64,000 nucleotides of DNA from Narthecium ossifragum (Eukaryota; Streptophyta; Magnoliopsida; Dioscoreales; Nartheciaceae), in NCBI GenBank assembly GCA_963920575.1, contig OY986966.1, positions 7,492,871-7,556,870 of the forward strand, written 5' to 3'. How positions within the stretch are numbered: the stretch's first letter is position 1; every line of letters begins with the position of its first letter. Below, in pieces: positions 59,426 to 64,000 of this stretch. A program made the translations under genes and the position numbers. Under the pieces are notes generated by a model. It made no database searches, was not told the origin of the DNA, and saw only the letters and a program-made list of their open reading frames with translations.

Positions 59426-62093
59426 TCATGGAAGCTCTCTCCTGGACAGATATGTCAAAGTCAGCAAGCAAACACTGTGGTTTAGTGAAGCTGAAAGGGA
59501 AAGAATAAGATAAAACAGAATCTTTACAACATCAACTTCAGCACCTCATATTTCATAAAAACTGATGTAACAGAACTACCTATTGACGCCTCTTCTACGA
59601 CTGAACTATCTGGCTTCAATCTGACTAGAATCTGCCACAAAAAATTCCATTGATGAAAAATGACTTCCTTGAAACTGAATAATTTTCACCATATTGTACA
59701 AACTTACCTTTGTTTTCTCATTTTGACCAATATAGTGACTTAAATCTTTTTCCCTCTTGAGTTCTTTTCCTGCCCACCAGAGCTGCTTGCTTTCACATGG
59801 TTCTTGATCTGCAATTTGATACATGAGACTAGGCACATATTGAAAATAGGGGGGAACTTGTGTATGGACTCCAGACAATTTCTCACTAAAAAGCATTGAA
59901 CTACATGAAATTGTTAATATTGAACTTAAATGACCAGAAAATCAAAATTATTGATCTACAAAATTACTCGTGAGGAATAACTTCTGCAAATGGGCTTTAC
60001 TGAGAATAATAATTGCGAACGGCACAAAGAAAGGTCATGAAAATGAAACCTAAACCCAAAAGAAGTGAATGAAACATGTTCTTCATGTCCGTGCTCCTCA
60101 AATTCGCCAATAGACAAATTAAGGTCCACACATTTTTGGATCTGAAGACTTCTTTACTAAAACCTATAAATTGTTGTGCTGTGCTTGCACTACATACAAA
60201 TTCCTTAAGACTCCATTGTCTTCAAGGGTTGGACATAAGACATTTATAATCTAACTTCACCTCACATTAATGTATTAAAGCGCATTTGAAAGGAGCCTAC
60301 TTCCACAGTTTATCTAAAACAAGGAAGATGAAGAAGCAATCATTTCTTTATGTCACATGCCTATACATCTTGCCAGCCCAAAACACTTGATCCAAACAAA
60401 AGGGGCAATACTCCCATTTGTATCCTTTGCATTTACATCTTCTGTGGTGTTCCGATAAATTATTGAAAAATACGAATCTTTTCCCACGTTCCTTTTCATG
60501 AAAAAATGGTCCACTTCTTCTCATAAACTCTATCACCATTCACTGCCCCCCTCTACTATAAATTTCATTTCCCCTCTCTTTCCACCTTCCTTAATCCAAT
60601 TCCATTAGTCCACTGCTAATAACCAATGCAAGGAAACACGGCAACCATAGCATGCTATCCACCTCTAAAGAATGACAATACCAAACAACAAGAAGATACT
60701 ATTCCCATGATGTACTGCCGAATCAAATAATATATTGTTAAGGAAATAGGCTGGTTTGAACCTAATATGAGGGTTTATTGAAGATAGCATGGATGCAAGC
60801 AATGACTCAGAGCTAGCCTGCCTTTAAACTGCAAAAGCATTCTCAATAACTAGAATTTGGGAAAGGTACCAGGAAAGATCTGTAGAACATCCGAGGTGAT
60901 TAGACCTCTTGAAAAAGCACCCTTGAGCTCCTTGTCGATGATTTGAATATGGTCTTTGAGAGCACGAGGAGATAGTGCTCTTTTGTGTAGAACCTGATCC
61001 TGCAGGGAATCATAAACTTTGACTGAATTACTTCAAAAACACCCATGCCATCCGCTTGGCAACAAACACTAAAGATTTTCAGTTCAGTCATGGCAGTGAA
61101 TCCAAAATCTTATGAGCCCAAAAGGGAATGATACCTTTGATGAATAAGTCTCAGCCTCTGATAGAACTCTGTGCAAAGCAAGTGCTGTCTCAACAAAGTT
61201 CTCTGAAACATCATAGTTACCACCATCATCAATATTTTTTCTTGTTTACAGTGAGTAATTATAACTAGTCCAGCAAAATTCATGCTCCTATAGACCCAAT
61301 TCAAATACCATGGCTGTCTTAGGATATTTTCAAGGTGGTGTTTAAGGGGCCTGACCGTTACTTTGACACAAGTAAAACAAGGCATGCATTATCCCAAATA
61401 TTGCCAGAAGTGAATTCCATCAGATTCTCTAAACATGGAAAATGGCATTACTGCGTGTATGGCTATCTACATATATGTCAAATGAGAAAGGGTAGCAAAT
61501 ACATTAGTGCAAGATTTAAAATTATAAACTGAAAGTTGGTTTAAAGTCTAAACCTACCTTCCTTGGATCTTGAAGCCAGAAAACCAAAAAGGGAAAAAGA
61601 CATCAAATCATCAAGAAGACAGCGACGATCGGGATTACAGCAACCAAATACAAGAGTCGATGAAAGATAAATCTTTAGCTATCATCAAAGAAGCAACCCA
61701 TACGTTTCCCTCAACATTTCATTAGTTCTTGCAATTACTAAAGTATAATTCTCGAGAAGAATAAACCTAGTAAGAATTACTACCGTCTCTCAATCTAGGG
61801 TTTGCTGAAAACGATAAAATCTGAACGGATCATGCTTAGAGTCTCCTCAATCGCAAACCAGGTCATGGGCAAAACCTGAAAGAAAACAGAGGGAAAGAGA
61901 TGGCATTACTCTGGAAATCATCTGTGAGGATGTGGGTTCGGAGGCGAGGGCAAAGGGTGTGGATCTTGTGCTGGAGATGAGAGATCTCCAGAACATCGTC
62001 GGCGATCTCGTCGATGCTGGAGGTGCATCGACACTCATAGAGGAACTGCCTCTCTTCGTCGTCCTCCTTCGCCATCACGTGGAGCAGCACCAT
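59426..62093 (-). CDS. CFAP298: CFAP298-like protein (C21orf59/Kurly family), six exons
   Basis: Minus-strand exons 62093-61910, 61202-61135, 60999-60870, 59808-59708 and 59631-59580, with a possible sixth at 59490-59426, join in phase to 199 codons. The start MVLLHVMAKEDDEERQFLYEC matches the family's MVLLHVK...QFLYE start. Further on are SSIDEIADDVLEI, ALHRVLSEAETYSSKDQVLH, LWWAGKELKREKDLSHYIGQ and NEKTKILVRL, the family's hallmark order. In animals and algae the protein is needed for motile-cilium dynein arm assembly. Flowering plants lack cilia, so its role here must differ. The last exon shows no homology I recognise and is placed only because it closes the frame. Animal members are longer (about 290 aa). 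Confidence 0.8.
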
Positions 62094-62219
62094 CCCTTCC
62101 CTAAGCTCGCGAGGTTTAAACGAGGGTCGGCGGGAATGATCGATCTAGTAACATGGCAGTTAGACGGCGAATGGGTACTATATATATATCCAGTAATTAG
62201 TTCCCGAATGTTCTGAATT

Positions 62220-62579
62220 GTTTTCTTTACGGCATACTGACCGTGATGCCTCGGGATCTGTTTATTTTTATAATATTACATATTAAATCTAGTTTATTTT
62301 TATTTTACAATTTAACGCTGTTTCATGTTTTCATTATAAAACAAGCCATCTTGGTAAGGAATCATTACTTATAATATTCCATACATAAATAGCCTAATTT
62401 GTAACAAAAAGATAAAACGTTTGTAAAATAAAAAATATAGGAGATTTAATATGTAAATTTTTCCACTTATTACCGAGGAAAATGATTTCAGCACCGACTC
62501 AAAGGAGACAAAGTTTGTTTTTTGTACATTCTCCTAGAGTTTTTGAAAATGTACATTAATCCCTTCAATTCAAATGAGT
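62220..62579. other. Intergenic, AT-rich, shared 5' flank of the CFAP298-like gene
   Basis: I see no gene or clear repeat. It lies upstream of the minus-strand gene starting at 62093. Confidence 0.5.
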
Positions 62580-62587
62580 GAACAATC

Positions 62588-63380
62588 ATTTGAATAAGCT
62601 AGTTAGTCAGGTGTTCTCAAGACAATGAATGCATAGCTCTGGTCCGGGAAGATTGATCATCCTGAAATCAGTTTTACAAGCAATTCCTAAATTCATCATG
62701 ACAACTTCTCATGCTCCTCTGGGTGTTATAAAAAAAATTGATCGCATTTGTAGAGACTTTTTTTGAAGAGACTATTCAAGTCTAGAATATGCAAATTAGC
62801 CTGGAAGAATGTTTGCACAAGGAGGTAGGGGGATTGGGAGTAAAAGATCTCTATTCTTGGCAAATTGCTCTCAAGGCCAAACGAGCAGTTTCCTTTCTTG
62901 ATTCAGAACCAATATATGGAAGGAGATCGCAAATGCCAAGTATCAATCGCGTGGACATCTTCTCTCCTCCAGCGGATCTGGATTAGTTTCTAATCACTAG
63001 AAACAAATCTATTTTGCTGCGAATTCTCTAAGAAAAAGGCTCGTTTGGAATCCATGCATCAATAACAAGCTTAATATTATATGTGATGCTTGGATCACGG
63101 ATACCCCATTATTTCGATGGCCAACCATGTTTGCCTGGTTTTGTTCTCTTTTGACTACACGTTCTTTTCTTTTAACTCGGTTTTGTTCTTCTATATATCA
63201 AGGGATTGTAACGTGAGAGCTGATGGTGTTGCTCGAGCGTGCCGTAGGTCGGGTTAGGTGTTTGTCTGATCCTTCGAGTCGGGAACTGGCTTGTTCGACA
63301 GTTCTTCTTTATCTCAGTTTTGTAGTCCTGTATTTGTAAATACTCAGCCATTTGGCTCATCTCATCAACAAAAAAAAAGC
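62588..63380 (+). mobile_element. LINE remnant with internal deletion and TSD GAACAATC
   Basis: The reading frames show LKSVLQAIPKFIMTTSHAP then IKKIDRICRDFF (62655-62765), LEECLHKEVGGLGVKDLYSW then ALKAKRAVSFLDSE (62800-62910) and, after a jump near 63150, the end of RNase H (SRDCNVRADGVARACRRSG). The tail is 'ctcatcaacaaaaaaaaa' at 63361-63378. GAACAATC flanks at 62580-62587 and 63381-63388. Both truncation at the 5' end and an internal deletion of the zf-RVT and most of RNase H are present. Confidence 0.8.
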
Positions 63381-63464
63381 GAACAATCTGTTTGCAGTAA
63401 GTTTCTGAATAAGGTTTCTTTTAAAGAAAATAATGTTAGTCCAAAAGAACCACTGTTAGTGGTG

Positions 63465-63626
63465 AGCATTCGGTGTTCGGTTCGGTGTTCGGTCCAAAAC
63501 CGAAAAATCGAAATTATTTCTGTTTAAAATAAAAAAAACCGAACCGAATCGAATTCTCTAAAGAACCGAACCGAACCGAACCGAAATTTTTCGGTTTTAA
63601 ATTGATAGAACCGAACCGAACCGATT
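63465..63626. repeat. CCGAA/TTCGG pentamer repeat with inverted arms
   Basis: The left arm is TTCGGTTCGGTGTTCGG (63473-63492 region). Right arms are ACCGAACCGAACCGAACCG (63565-63584) and again at 63608-63625. The arms can pair, so this is a foldback-type low-complexity repeat, about 210 bases before a gene start. Confidence 0.8.
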
Positions 63627-63834
63627 TCTTTGGTGAAGAAGAGGGGTTGCTGGCCAGAGGTCATCGTGATGGAGAAGGACAGCTGCCGGTGGCGATCGGC
63701 CTTGGTGTCGCGTGGGAAGCGCCGTGGGGGTTTGCCGGCGGCGATCTCCTCTCACTCCCTACTGCTTCTGTGCTTAACCCTCTCTATCCTTTTCTCTGAG
63801 TTCTCTCTCAAAAGCTTAAAAGGAGAAGGAAAAA

Positions 63835-64000
63835 ATGGCGTCGAAGGAGGTGGAGGATGGCGGGGCCGAGGCGTCTCCGGCGGCGGTGGAGTCGGCGAAG
63901 CGTATCCGCGCGGCTGACTTCCTGCTGGTCATCCACGACGATGAGTCCAGGGATCCCGAGATCCAGGACTTGGCAGACTTGATATGGAGCTTCGAGGAGG
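63835..64000 (+). CDS. 5' end of an unrecognised gene, runs off the window
   Basis: The ATG at 63835 lies after a purine-rich leader (aaggagaaggaaaaaatggcg) with a good plant start context. It opens a frame of 55 codons to the window end: an acidic Ala/Glu-rich start (MASKEVEDGGAEASPAAVES), then AKRIRAADFLLVIHDDESRD and PEIQDLADLIWSFEE. The second exon-like part looks like a folded, helical domain. GC content is far higher than in the flanks, as is usual for a plant first exon. Another frame is also open across here but reads Gly/Arg-rich nonsense. I do not recognise the family. Confidence 0.65.
   Translation, partial: MASKEVEDGGAEASPAAVESAKRIRAADFLLVIHDDESRDPEIQDLADLIWSFEE

Noticed and set aside
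63630..63917. 95-codon ORF rich in Gly and Arg
   Set aside because: It overlaps the leader and first exon of the gene at 63835 in another frame, has no motif, and the ATG at 63835 has better context and composition.

Overview
This window is nuclear DNA from a flowering plant. It has spliced genes with GT-AG introns, including a membrane-associated kinase regulator, a malectin/LRR protein and a fragment of the chloroplast thioredoxin HCF164. These are embedded in nested LTR retrotransposons, LINEs and DNA-transposon remnants. I cannot fix the order or species from the sequence alone. There are no prokaryotic features; a 200-base run of N lies at 52152-52351.

Layout. 1-15700 is a transposon graveyard. 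It holds a 3' remnant of a Tat/Retand-like Ty3 element, two facing copies of a long Tekay/Del-like LTR (the minus copy broken by two solo LTRs, each with a perfect 5-bp target duplication), a decayed PIF/Harbinger element, an orphan last exon of HCF164 and a truncated MULE transposase. 15777-17379 is a 5'-truncated LINE. 18584-20957 is a malectin-like/LRR gene with one in-frame stop. 22234-35676 is the best intact gene: 18 exons joining exactly in frame into a 667-residue coiled-coil protein. 35926-36851 (minus) holds two unrecognised exon-like ORFs.

37085-50091 is a LINE split by a non-autonomous Tat-like retrotransposon (39226-49397), which is itself split by two solo LTRs. That retrotransposon carries an unrecognised ORF with acidic repeats and a 62-residue tandem repeat. 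50105-52480 holds a Copia-like LTR with multiplied TATA-box units and a minisatellite-filled element with terminal inverted repeats. 52914-54056 is a single-exon MAKR4-like gene. 56640-62093 holds a minus-strand CFAP298-like gene next to a degenerate tandem copy of its 3' half, which is disrupted by an inverted pair of Copia fragments. 62588-63380 is another LINE remnant, and 63835 starts a gene that runs off the window.

The cellular genes show no shared pathway. The window is mainly a record of insertion, LTR recombination and C-to-T decay. Its most unusual theme is a GATCGATC-centred palindrome recurring in several LTR families, with flanking bases that differ between families yet usually stay symmetric.
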